A stretch of 64,000 nt of DNA, from assembly GCA_021234155.1 (NCBI GenBank), contig JAJEKV010000047.1, positions 8,412,033 to 8,476,032 of the forward strand. Reading direction: 5' to 3'. Of this stretch, positions 54,091-64,000 are shown piece by piece. Numbering within the stretch: the stretch's first letter is position 1; every line of letters begins with the position of its first letter. The notes under the pieces are model-generated. The model saw only the letters and a program-made list of their open reading frames with translations. It was not told the origin of the DNA and did no database searches. The translations under genes were made by a program, and so were the position numbers. This stretch comes from Isoetes taiwanensis (lineage: Eukaryota; Streptophyta; Lycopodiopsida; Isoetales; Isoetaceae).

Positions 54091-57000
54091 TGAATCAACA
54101 ATATAGGTCCCAAGGCCAAGTTCTTGGGATTGTCTTCAACCAAGGTCCTCAACGTGAAGATATGGTCCAAAATTCATAAATTTTATGCTCTTTCTGAGAA
54201 CTTTCTTTCATTATTCTCCAATTCATACTGTTGGCATTAATTGTTAAAGAATAATGCATAAAACTTCATGTAAAGAAAAGCATGCAAATTAGTTTCATTC
54301 TCTATTTCACATATCCTTAGAAATTGCTTGCTCATGGACAAGGTGCCAAGTTGCTTGGGATTCCGATTGGTACGCATGTTAGTGCTGGAGCTGCATGGGA
54401 AGAAATCATCAAGGGTTTGGAGAAAGATGTGTTTTGCTAGTCTACTGCAAAGTTGTCTGTTGGCAGAGGCCAATAGAGCTTTTGCAAACATCCGTTCATA
54501 TAAATAAAGAGCTGAATAACAAGTAAATAAGGATCATAATATCAAATTAGTTGGGATGTGAACTAAACGGCTTACATGAAAACGAAATATCATAATATTA
54601 TACATTGAAACTATTTTAATTTTGGTTGTAACTTATAGTATGGAGGAAGAAGAAATGAAATAAGTAAATGATGAAATTATCTCCCATTTATTTGAGATCT
54701 TTATTCGAATGAAACTTGGGTGAATAAAATTTATTCTTCTCCATTCAAAAAATAACCAAACTAGCGATAGGGCAGGCTTGAGGTAAAGGTTAGAAGTTTG
54801 CGGAATTGTAGAGGTTGGAACAAAGAGGGAGTAAATGATAGAAGGAAGAAGTAAAGAAAGAGGTCGGAGAAAAAATTAAAGAGCAAAATATGATCCTACT
54901 TTGGTCATGAATTGTGCCCTAAAAGTTTTTACAATCTCGAGGGATTTACCTTGTGTTATTTTACATTAGTGATGATTGATGTTGATGTCGCATGGTCTAG
55001 AGATGTTTTTTCAATTTACTACCTCAAAGGATAACATTGTTTTTGTTGTCATCCTACATGCATTCAAAGATAGATCTTCCTGACATTATAGTGTACTTCC
55101 ATTGTATACATTATTTGTTAATGCATCTATAGAACAAACTATGTGGATAATAATCCAGTTGACAAGCCCAAATATCTTCGATAAAGAATCTATATTTGGC
55201 ATCATCCATCTAATCTTTGCAGAAGAAATATTTACGCATGTAATAAGAAAGAAACCTAGTACTCATAATGGAAAACCTCCATTGCCATTGCCAAAGCCTC
55301 TTTCGGCAGTTTAATAAAACAACAAAAGTTTAACAAATTTTCTGAGGTGAACTTTTAGATAAGCACCTCAATTGATTGGCGAAGAAATTCAACAATTGAT
55401 CACATGCATCCATCGGCTGAAAAGTTTCAGTAATACATCAAATGATTTGATCTTGATGGTTTTCTTAACGGTATATCCACATAAATTTTCAAGCAAATCA
55501 AAAGAAAAATATAACATTTTACTCCAAATCTTGTAGCATGTGACCATCACAGAAGATTTAACCCGTTGGATGCAAGCATTCTTTATGTCTACATTATATA
55601 TTTTAAAGAAGACATCTTAAGAGTCCAATTAAATAAACAGCTAACAAGATGCAACAAAAGGAGGAATTTTGAGCTGAAGCTTGTCCATAACACTAGCAAC
55701 CACAAAATATGTGTGAACTTTGAATACTAGAAAACAATTAAGAATGACAAGAAGTATCTATTAAGGATGCATGAAACAATACATAAACGGATCCAATTAT
55801 GCATTCACATTAGCCATAAGTACATGTCCTTTATATATATTCCAAAACTTGCAACCATGAGTCGTAAAGACATCCAATCATCCATGAAAAAACATTAAAC
55901 CATGAATAACAAGTGTCACCTTCCTAACCTTTGAAGTTGCCTTTATAAAATGGCAAGAAGAGTTGAATTATTGTTAGCTTATATCACATTGTTCAACTCA
56001 ATGAAAGAAGGCATGCTTATTATAAAGGAAGTTGATTATAAGCAAAACCAAGTAACAATCGGAAGTTGTTGATTCAAAAAGTTGTCATTGAGCTGGAATA
56101 TTGATAAATTCCCCACTATCAACCAAAGCTAAACTTGTGAGCTACGTGATGTGGCATGTTGTCAATTGGGTGTCACATAAACTTCTCTTCAACCTATAGA
56201 AAGATTTTCCTTACCTTGACCTTAGAACTAGATGGCTGATGTATATAACTTTTTCTTTAAAGTTCCATTGACAAAGATGGCAAATCCATTTCATTTGCAC
56301 TACAACCCTTCAATGATAGTATGCAATTACAACGAGAAGAGTGGACATGCATGCAACAACAGGGGAAATGATCTTAGTGAAATTGGCTTCATGTGTGAGC
56401 ACACCTTTTGCAACAACCCAAATGTTATACTTTATAAATATAACAGCAAAATGGCACTTCGTCCTATAGAACATTTAGCACCTACAACATTTACATGATC
56501 ACAACTAGCCGGTTGGTGAACATCACCGCACTTTGCTTCAAATAGAAAACGTAACTTTCTCAGCATTAACACCAACACCAGTGAGACCTAAAGGTTTTGA
56601 AGGACTAGGAGGAAAAAATGAAAGAGACTTGCATTTCTATTGCATATAAACATGAAGGCTGCCTGCAGCCATTATAGACTATGCAGTGACATTTACTTCA
56701 CTGGTCTATGGTCATGTGAACTTTGATTGTTTGATCATTGGACCCATGTGATGTCATGCAGGCTTTTATCTTTACATTGTCCACATAGGTGCAACTTTAT
56801 GTGCATTGTCCCCAACACTTCCCCTCAAACCCATATGAGCTTAAAAACTTCAGTTTTATTATTTATTTCTCTCTCTTAAACTGGAATTTGACCACCCTTT
56901 GCTGCTCTTTGAACCTAGTGAGTTTGGTGCTAGCCAATGTTTTAGTGCACATATGTGCGAGCTGATTCTATTAGGACAAATTCAATCATGAGCCATAAAC

Positions 57001-57719
57001 TATACAGTGCTTGATTCTGATATAGAAAACTAACTAAATAGTACTATGATTATCACTAGATTACATTGAGGAATTTTTGCATGTTTTTTAATCTGGCTGA
57101 CCTCCTTAACTCTGGTTGAGGTGTAGCAAAATTTTCAGTAGAGCTTTATGAATGTTTCTCTAATACTTGATGACTGAGGGCTATAGAGTTAAAAGGATTC
57201 TAAGGCACATTACATTAAAGAGGGTCTCATGTAATGTGCACCATTATTGTTTGAACAAGAGACTTTTTCCTAATGTGGAAAAAAAAAACTTAAGGGTTGC
57301 AAATGGCCTCCTTTTCTCAGATGGCGAGTCGAGAAACTAAAAAAAGACATACAAAACCAATGAAATAATTTGCTTCATACAAACAATGCGGTAGTATTCA
57401 ATGAATTTTTATTAATAAACAATAGCATTATAATGCAGTTTATTTGACTCTCTGACCTTCTCCAAGCTCTTGGAGCAACGTGAGGATGTTGGAAAGCTTC
57501 ACGAAGAAGTGCTTCATGGGCCACGCAATGGCCTATCCAATCGATCTCGCCACCCTCCTGCCGCATCTATTCTTCAATGTCCTGGTAAAAAATGCTTCTT
57601 CCCCATCCTTCAAAAATGCCTCTTCTCGAGCTAGTCAAGGCTATAGAGACAAGACAAAGAAATTAAGAGCCAATCCTGAGGGCCATCAACTCAAAACATT
57701 CCCGAAAAAAGAAGAAGTC
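54091..57719. other. AT-rich intergenic region, no gene recognised
   Basis: Scattered frames of 60-90 codons without domains (for example 56232-56498). The stretch near 56800-56835 (CCCCAACACTTCCCCTCAAA) resembles sequence often found next to copia primer sites, but no element could be delimited. Confidence 0.5.
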
Positions 57720-58120
57720 TGAGGGCCTTTCTCGACTCGCGAGTTGAGAAAAGTAGCTCAGAACCTTTTTTTTCTTTTTTGTTACCTTTTTTTCAATTTT
57801 TTTTTTCCTAAGGGCCTTGCTTGATTCGTGAGTCGAGAAAGGCCCTTTAGAGTGAAAAAGGCACGTCTTAGGGCCTTCCTCGACTCGGGAATCAAGAAAT
57901 GTAGCTCAGAACAATTATTTTTTTTGTGTTTATTTTTCTTCAATTTTTTTTCTGAGGATCTTCCTCGATTTGCAAGTGGAGATAGGCCCCTCAAAGTGAA
58001 AAAGGCGCGTCTGAGGGTCTTTCTTGACTCGTGAGTCGAGAAATGTTTTTTTTTTTTGTGTTAATTTTTTTTTCATTTTTTTTTTCTGAGGGCCTTTCTC
58101 GACTCCGAGTCGAGAAAACC
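57720..58120. repeat. Array of palindromic CTCGACTCGCGAGTCGAG hairpins
   Basis: Six variants of CTCGACTCGCGAGTCGAG occur at about 57731, 57820, 57878, 57964, 58023 and 58097. They are separated by GAGTGAAAAAGGCACGTCT-type linkers or by T-rich spacers. Each copy can form a short hairpin of 7-9 bp stem. Isolated half-sites (GGCGAGTCGAGAAAC) also occur at about 57323. No coding function is seen. Confidence 0.7.
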
Positions 58121-58861
58121 CCCTTAGAGTGAAAAAGGCACGTTTGAGGCAGATGTATGCCCTATTAAGCACTATGCTGGTCTACCTCACCATTGACATA
58201 GACAGTCCCACATGGGTAACTCATGGAATATGTCATGAAAGATGTCGTAGCAAATGTCATAGAAGATGGATTTCATCATTTAGATAATGCAAAGAAACTC
58301 ATCCTGAAACTATCCTTAGAAGTGAAACAGAATCGATCTAGTGTCCAATTGATCTAGTCTACCTCATTAATTTAAATGAGAAAGATAAGGTTATGCATAC
58401 ATGATTTGTAGCCATATATCCTTATGGGTTATGCATGCTTAAACCTTGCTATCCACCTTACTTCCTTCTTCTATATCCTTCTAGGTCATTTTCATCATAT
58501 ATTCATTTAATCCATACAATTTTTTATGCTTCATTTAAGACTAATTTTTTATTTTCCAATCTGCCAATAAAAGCCCGCCCATGTCTAGCATTTAAAATTT
58601 GGTACATAATTTTGTATCGGATTTTTGGTACACACCTTTGGGGAGAGGGATGAGCGCCATAGCCAAGCAAGAAGATCCCCTCGCACGATTCACTGCTGTA
58701 GCACACCATGGAAACACATTTACATCCGTCCGCCTTTGATTCGGCCGCAAATTCGGTGCCTTTCTTTCTCCAAGAACTCGGTTCAAGGGCTACCGACTAT
58801 TGTGGATTCTGGAGCTGCTTCACCTCTTAGCAAATCCGTCTGCAAAGCGATTCTGAGGCGC
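58121..58861. other. Intergenic, no gene recognised
   Basis: Nothing supported. GC content rises from about 58650 onward. Confidence 0.45.
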
Positions 58862-59024
58862 TTAGGGATGCCTCACATGTCAGCGGCCGGACGTCAAGCC
58901 GTTCGAGACGCCGTTCAATCGGCTTGCTCGGCCGGTTCGAGGGGCCAACGGCTCGGGCGCCAAACCGCCGCCTCGATTTAGTTCATGTGAATGCCTAAAA
59001 ATTTACATGTGAGGCGCCTCTTAG
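58862..59024. mobile_element. MITE-like element family C, copy 2
   Basis: Ends ATGCCTCACATGT and ACATGTGAGGCGCCTCTTAG enclose a GC-rich core with GGACGTCAAGCCGTTCGAGA and GGCGCCAAACCGCCGCCTCG. These are the same ends and core order as 13274-13440. Confidence 0.7.
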
Positions 59025-59089
59025 GAGCAAAGAAAGGTGATTCTGGAAGATAACTTTGTGGGCTCAGGATAGTCTTACCCTGGTTTCGG

Positions 59090-59850
59090 GGATCGCGGAG
59101 GAGAAAATACCGGCCTCGGTATCACCACCGAGGGCTCGGCGGAATCCATTTGAGGACCCCATTTCCGTCATCTGACACCGTGGCGGCTGCTTGCTGGGCG
59201 CGTCGCCCGCGGCGAAGCATCCGGGCGTCCAGGTGGTGTTCCCCGCCTCGGGATCACCATCTTGTGATTCCGCCTCGGGATCCCCAAAGCGTGGCCGATA
59301 GCGGTACCGAAATCAGCCATGGAGATCCGGCCTCACGGGATCACCGTCCCTTACGAATGGCCGATAATACCCAAAATAAGCCGTGGAGATCCCCTCCTCT
59401 GGGATCACCGATACCGGAGGTCGTGATTCCCTCCTCGGGGATCACCACGCCGCGGTGATATCGGCGATCCCGATATCGGCCAGCGGTATCCGCCTCCGGG
59501 ATCACCATCAGGTGGGGCCGATATCGGCGTCCGATGTCGGCCAAGTATCCCCGCCTCCGGGATCACCGCCACCGTGGGCGTGGGACCATGCCGCCAGCCG
59601 GGTTCGATATCTGGTGTGATTCCCTCCTCCCGATCACCACCGCGCCGGTGATATCGGCGGGTCCGATATCGGCCAGCGTTATCCCCTCCCGGATCACTAC
59701 ATCTTGTGGGGCGATATCGGCGTTCGATGTCGGCGCCGTTATCCCCGCCCCGGATCACCACCGTGGGCCGTGGGACCATGCTGTCCGCCGGGTTCGATAT
59801 CTGGTGTGATTCCCTCCTCCGGGATCACCACACGTACGCGATATATCCGG
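59090..59850. repeat. GC-rich tandem array with GATATCGGC and GGGATCACC words
   Basis: GATATCGGC(C/G), CGCCTC(C/G)GGGATCACC and GGTTCGATATCTGGTGTGAT recur. The best-defined higher-order unit is about 190 bp, present at about 59450-59640 and 59641-59830. Reading frames on both strands here are products of the repeat. Confidence 0.75.
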
Positions 59851-60238
59851 AAGGCCCACGGACATCAAAGGCCCCCTCGTTTGAGCGAGGGGATTAAATA
59901 ATCGGATTAAACACGCGACGCTATGCAATGAACGTGATTCCGAGGGCGGAAACTGGCGAACGGTCCGCACGTTGGCGACTAGGGAGACGCGTGGGCGGTG
60001 GGGATTAGGAGAAGGGAATTCATTCGCGATGGCTAAGTCCGACATTTGTCGCCAAGATCCTTTGCCCTTTCCGACCGCTCGAACGGAAAGGGGCCATTTC
60101 TTGCCGAATCTACTGAAGTGTTGTCGCCGCTTTGACTTCGGCCGATTAGTTTAAGGTAATAAACAGAGCCAGCGCCATCAGGAACTCTGTTTTTTTTGTA
60201 TTCAAAGCTTATTTTAAGCCTTCACATTTTTTTTACAG
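59851..60238. other. Non-coding stretch upstream of the C2H2/Ulp1 gene
   Basis: Unique-looking GC-rich sequence, possibly the promoter of the downstream element. No motif was identified. Confidence 0.35.
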
Positions 60239-60930
60239 ATGGAGGAGTCGATTAACCTGGAAATCAGCTTAAACACGTCTATTAACGAGAACTGGAATGG
60301 TGCATTAGAAGATGTCGGATTGCTTGAAAGAGGTTGGATCTGACCAAGAGGTTCAATCCCCGAACAAAAAGAAATTAAGGGCAGAGGCCAGAGCCAAAGG
60401 GGTTTCGCCAAAGAAGGTTTCCCCATTTCGAGAGGGGTTCTGATTGGACGGTCGGGGGAGGAGGAGGCGGGGATCAAGAAAATGGAGAACTTGGTGCCAC
60501 AAAGGCGCCGGGGATGCAGAGGGAGGCCTTCAAAAATAATGTAGAATGCTTCAATGTAAATCCAGCCGAGGAATTGAAAGATTACAGGTATGATCAGATT
60601 CAGAGAAGATGGCTTTGCCAAGTGGGCGACTGCCCCAAAACATTTAGCAGGAAGGTTGAATTGGAGAATCACAGGTTCCGGGTGCATGCAATATATGAAA
60701 ATTTCAGGGTTCCAGATGCACCAAGGGGCCGAATTCCCAAAAATAAAGCTGAGGTCAGGGTAAGAGACTATGGGAAGATCAGGACGCAGAGGTCACTTGA
60801 TCCAGATTTCAAATTCAGCCACAATCTCACCAGGAAACTCCAAAGGGCAAGGGCAAAAATTGAGCGTTATGGCGAGATGACCAAATCGAGCTCGGCCTTC
60901 GATGAAACGGGCTGGACCCGAGTTCATTAA
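60239..60930 (+). pseudogene. C2H2 zinc-finger and AT-hook-like N-terminal part of a transposon-like gene
   Basis: Frames change several times: a short MEESINLEISLNTSINENWN start (60239), then MSDCLKEVGSDQEVQ (about 60321), then the AT-hook-like PQRRRGCRGRPSK (about 60493-60531). A slip in an A5 run leads into the main frame, where RWLCQVGDCPKTFSRK and VELENHRFRVH (60610-60687) form a C-x4-C-x12-H-x4-H finger. A basic region (PRGRIPKNKAEVRVRDYGKI) follows, and the frame stops at 60930. A DNA-binding role is likely from these motifs. The neighbours downstream suggest a mobile-element protein rather than a host transcription factor. Confidence 0.6.
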
Positions 60931-61576
60931 TCTGAGGTCTCGAAAAAAGGAGGCCCAAGAACTTGAAATGCGGAAAAGAGCGTGATCCGGAGATAAAAGA
61001 AAGGATCAGGGGGCGGTATGGCAATTTACCAGACAAGGAATTGTTTGGTGAACTGAGCTCTGAGCAGCGCCAAATTGATGATGACGATGTGAGCAAAGAG
61101 TTAGAGGCTGCAAGGACCCTTGAATTTACTTCCCCTCCTCCCAAAACCCCGAGTTCTATTACCCCACCCGTGCAACCCCTAGGAAGCCGTCATGGTGTGG
61201 GCCGTAAGAGGGATTTTGCTCCGATGGCCCCGAACCATATTATTCCGCGAAGAAGAGGACAAGGAGCAAGAAAAACGAGGAAGAGCATGCATCTGAAGAT
61301 GAATTGGCTCCCCTCCCGAGCAAGATCAAATTGTTTTATTTGTATACGCTCGAACCCTTATTCTTTGAGAATGTATTATCCTATGACAGAGGGATCAGAA
61401 GGGAGCTTTGGCAGTTCAATTTGTCTTTAAATTATCCAATTGTGGTCGAGAGTCCTCTCTTGAAGGTGGGCAGCAAATCAACCGACGAGAATTCCATATC
61501 TCGAGTCGAAGCGTCGTCAAATTCTCCCTTTATTGCGGGTGCCCGGGTTCCGAGGATTAAAGGAGATCGATCTTGA
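60931..61576 (+). pseudogene. Middle part of the transposon-like gene
   Basis: Continuation in shifted frames: INLRSRKKEAQELEMRKR, then DPEIKERIRGRYGNLPDKEL and FGELSSEQRQIDDDDVSKEL, a Pro/Thr linker, and an acidic/basic stretch into APLPSKIKLFYLYTLEPLFF, ENVLSYDRGIRRELWQFNLS, ending at a stop at 61576. At least two single-base shifts are needed to read through. No known fold was assigned. Confidence 0.45.
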
Positions 61577-61716
61577 AATTGTTTAGGGGCGTATTTCTTG
61601 TAAGTGTGTAGCTCATATAGGATCTATTTTTCACCGTAATCTAAGTTCCAGCGTTTGGGGTGCTTGCACACTCAATTCCGCCCATAAACGATGTCACCAT
61701 GTTCTCCTCCACCTAG

Positions 61717-62298
61717 CGCTTTTTGGCTGTTCCTAAATGGTACCAAACCAGGCACGTGTGGTGCCTCTGGCGGTTTGTCAAGCTAATTCCGGGATCCCCT
61801 TTTGGTAAGGCCGTGTGGAAAATCCAATATGCGCAGTTCTACTACATACCGGTTAATGCAAGGTAAATTGGGTTTGGAAAGTGGAATTTTTGTTGCATTT
61901 CTAGTTCTGGTTTGAATTGATTGCAGCTTGTCCTTTGCAGTGGCCATTGGAGCCTGTTCATTTTGGTGGCTGATCCTTTGGCATGCCAGAAACTCAATAA
62001 GCCTTGCCCATGCATATTGCATTTCGATTCCTTCGATCCCCTCCATGCTCCAATACGCGGGTTTATCACTTTGTGAGTGTAACATTTGCTAACTATACAT
62101 TCATGCCTATCTTCTAATGCCTTGACTTGCAGGTTTTTAAGTGATGTATTTAAGAGGTGGAGGCACGAGGCATCAGCATTGCATAATGCACCAGTTATGT
62201 TGATGGAAGCTCCACAGCAGCACAACAACCAGGATTGTGGCATCTATGTCATTGGTTGTGTGCAGAAATTCATCAGGGAAGTCTACAACAGGGTGTAA
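61717..62298 (+). CDS. Ulp1/SENP-like (C48) cysteine protease exons
   Basis: Three exons in good phase. Exon 1, about 61717-61862, reads AVPKWYQTRHVWCLWRFVKL ... KIQYAQFYYIPVNA; its donor is CAAG|GTAAAT. Exon 2, 61941-62072, starts after CTTTGCAG and reads SGHWSLFILVADPLACQKLN ... CILHFDSFDPLHAPIRGFIT; its donor is GTGAGT. Exon 3, 62133-62298, starts after GACTTGCAG and reads FLSDVFKRWRHEASALHNAP, MEAPQQHNNQDCGIYVIGCV. The introns are 78 and 60 bp. The whole catalytic tetrad is present: His 61945, Asp 62026, Gln six residues before Cys, and Cys 62236. Enzymes of this clan cut SUMO or ubiquitin-like proteins. Plant MULE-type transposons are known to carry Ulp1-like genes (Kaonashi), and the neighbouring C2H2 and RING-like pieces suggest such an element here. 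The start exon is not identified. Confidence 0.72.
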
Positions 62299-63000
62299 AA
62301 TCGCTAGTGGGGTACAACTTTTGGCGAAGCGTTTAAGCACTTTAAGTCTTTGAACTTCATGGACGTCGAAGCCCGTCACGCCCTTCTCCCTCCTTTTTCC
62401 CTCAGGCGAAAACTTCGGATCGGTGTTTCAGTGTTGACGATGGAGGCATGGAGCGCGGATGATTTTCACACCATCAGAGGTCTGTGCAATTTGGGGGTGA
62501 AGCCCCACGAGGAAGAAGCTTGGTTGAAAAATAATGTCACGGATCGAGATTGGGATTCTGTTTGGACAAAGAAGTTGAACAAGGGAAAGATAAAATGGCA
62601 CTTTGTGCAAAGGAGCATCTTCAAGAGAAGTTGGAAACACTCTGTAAAAAAATCTACAAGAATTGTCACAACAAAGAAGTAAGAAAAGCAAGCCCCCCTT
62701 GCTTTGCGTTTGAAAATTGCACTAGATCAATACTTGCACCTGAGGAACACAAAGTAAATCCCCGCTGCATTTGCTTTGTGCAATGTCAAAGATACCACAA
62801 CAATAGACAAGTAAAAGCAGATGGATGTTGTAGCACATGTTAGGAAAAGCTGAAATGAAGGCAAAGCCAAAGGTGGCATTTGGATCAAATGAGGTCGATT
62901 GCATGTGATGAAAACATAAAAACCTTAGAGAATGCAAAGATCAGAGATTGGAAAATCGGTTTTACTTATCACAAAGAATCGAAGCGTGGGAAGTGAGTGA
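62299..63000 (+). pseudogene. Downstream coding stretch of the same element, unassigned
   Basis: A plus-strand frame at 62350-62682 reads NFMDVEARHALLPPFSLRRK, VSVLTMEAWSADDFHTIRGL and KPHEEEAWLKNNVTDRDWDS. It is charged, with no recognised fold, and other frames overlap toward its end. It is placed as part of the element by orientation and position. Confidence 0.4.
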
Positions 63001-63367
63001 AAGGCAATGAGAAGGCCTCCGAATTACAGAAAATGATGTTGGAAGAGGCTGAAAACAGTTTAAGGCAGACCACAAATGATTTGGCTACAAAACGGGGAGG
63101 AGTTCAAGCAATCCAACATGTGAGTTGGAGGCAGAAATTAAAGATTTGGAGCGACTGTCGGATGGAAACTTGGCACGGAACAAGGTACAAAAAGCAATGA
63201 ACCCTACATCTGTTAATGAGCAGGTCAAACGTAAACTCAAACTTGAGGAGGAGTTAAAAGTTCTCGAAGAAGAACAGAGACTTCTGCATTTCTACATAAA
63301 CAATTTGTGGAAGCTGAAAATGGATACTCCTGCAACATTTAGCATCTCTACTATTATCACGAGATAA
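63001..63367 (+). pseudogene. Coiled-coil region of the same element
   Basis: KASELQKMMLEEAENSLRQT (about 63015-63075) and, after a frame change near 63120, LEAEIKDLERLSDGNLARNK and VKRKLKLEEELKVLEEEQRL (to about 63290). Heptad-like Leu/Glu/Lys spacing predicts a coiled coil. Confidence 0.45.
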
Positions 63368-63368
63368 G

Positions 63369-63554
63369 TTGCTAGTGGAAGATTCATTTTATACATGTTC
63401 GGCATGTGGTCTGGAATTCACTAAAGCTTACAGGTTAAGTTTAGCACTGAATTGCCAACATGAGTATCATATAGCTTGTTGTTCATTGTTGAGAGGAGGA
63501 CAATGTATTCATGGTTGCCCTGGAAAGGTGCGAGGGGTGTATTTGACGAGCTAG
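63369..63554 (+). pseudogene. RING-like zinc-binding segment
   Basis: FYTCSACGLEF ... LNCQHEYHIACCSLLRGGQC then IHGCPGK gives C-x2-C, C-x-H-x2-H-x2-C and C-x3-C, close to a RING-H2 pattern but with a wider last pair. The frame lacks an ATG. It is likely the C-terminal domain of the element protein. Confidence 0.45.
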
Positions 63555-64000
63555 GTTTTGGCCATGTTGCGTGTGCTTCAAATAGTACACCAAAAAGGAT
63601 GTGTTAATCCGTCCCCGCAATTGAGGTCTCACCGTTGAGGGTTCAAAGAAGGACAATGGTGCCATTTGAAGATGCACAACACCTGCAAAGTCCTATAGGA
63701 GTACTGATCAATTGTGGTGACGATTTGATTGCAAATGAGAACCACCACCACCAGGTCAAGAAGGCGTCCAAGAAGCTATAGAAGAAGTCAAACACAACAC
63801 CGGTTGTGGAAAAAACAACAACCCGATTGTACACACTTGAAGCACCTAAGGAAGTTGAGGGAGTAATTCCATCGGATGAGGGCAACTTGGCTGAATATTT
63901 GCTTAAAAGGAAAGGGCGGAAAGAACAAAGAGGGGTAAAAGGCTGGAGGATAGCAAAGTAGTTGTTCGGGCTACAAGAAAGAGAACAAAAGTAGCTATGC
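63555..64000 (+). other. Tail of the transposon-like gene, cut by the window edge
   Basis: A plus-strand frame near 63780-63960 reads NTTPVVEKTTTRLYTLEAPK, EVEGVIPSDEGNLAEYLLKR, then KGRKEQRGVKGWRIAK to a stop at 63960. It may be linker sequence before further domains outside the window. Confidence 0.3.

Noticed and set aside
56232-56498. 88-codon frame MADVYNFFFKVPL...
   Set aside because: AT-rich surroundings, no domain, and no splice or promoter support.
57720-58120. CRISPR-like regular array
   Set aside because: Repeats are palindromic and unequal, spacers are T-rich and similar to one another, and the host is a plant nucleus.
59150-59901. Long open frames on both strands in GC-rich DNA
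   Set aside because: Stop codons are rare by composition, and the frames translate the GATATCGGC/GGGATCACC array.

Overview
This window looks like low-gene-density nuclear DNA from a land plant, most likely a leptosporangiate fern. The fern call is an inference. It rests on a PLS-class PPR protein whose triplets repeat with an exact 101-residue period, on plant-only families (land-plant GPAT, ELF4-like), on plant-type introns, and on a dense bed of decayed LINE, LTR, foldback and DNA-transposon remnants. No rRNA, tRNA or CRISPR array was found.

Three genes look intact. (1) A minus-strand glycerol-3-phosphate acyltransferase of the GPAT5/7 (suberin) type, two exons joined in phase (12583-11924 and 11582-10617), with a TATA-like box upstream. 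(2) A one-exon ELF4-like circadian-clock gene (41930-42277, +), bracketed by inverted clusters of GAATACG/CGTATTC motifs. (3) A one-exon PLS-class PPR gene (48629-51100, +) whose DYW deaminase end has decayed; in-frame coding stops inside the DYW domain, but frame-shifted DYW codons can still be read just downstream. They do not form a pathway together; they are separate genes among repeats.

Layout. 0-6.5 kb: LINE fragments and dispersed repeats (families A and B). 6.5-7.4 kb: three candidate exons of an unrecognised gene. 8.7-10.4 kb: a foldback element split by a short retroposon with 17-bp target duplications, then a TA-flanked MITE. 10.5-12.7 kb: GPAT. 13-23.3 kb: duplicated intergenic blocks, foldback copies and an LTR-element remnant with a primer-binding-site-like sequence. 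23.5-25.3 and 31.9-34.8 kb: two diverged copies of a transposase-like multi-exon gene (minus). 25.3-31 kb: a copia protease fragment, an 0.9-kb tandem duplication, a GT32 glycosyltransferase exon and a possible bifunctional-nuclease exon. 35-43.2 kb: purine-rich repetitive DNA flanked by a direct repeat pair, with the ELF4-like gene near its right end. 45-48 kb: a Rep/HUH-endonuclease-like pseudogene. 48.6-51.2 kb: PPR. 51.4-54.1 kb: LINE remnant. 57.7-59.9 kb: a hairpin array, a MITE and a GC-rich tandem array. 60.2-64 kb: a frameshifted transposon-like gene with C2H2 finger, Ulp1 (C48) protease with an intact catalytic tetrad, coiled coil and RING-like segment, running to the window edge.

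The least expected items are the Rep/HUH-like gene, the C2H2-Ulp1-RING transposon gene, a LINE family whose 3' ends carry pentanucleotide repeat tails, and the ELF4-like gene between transposon-like ends. All similarity calls come from reading motifs; no database search was run.
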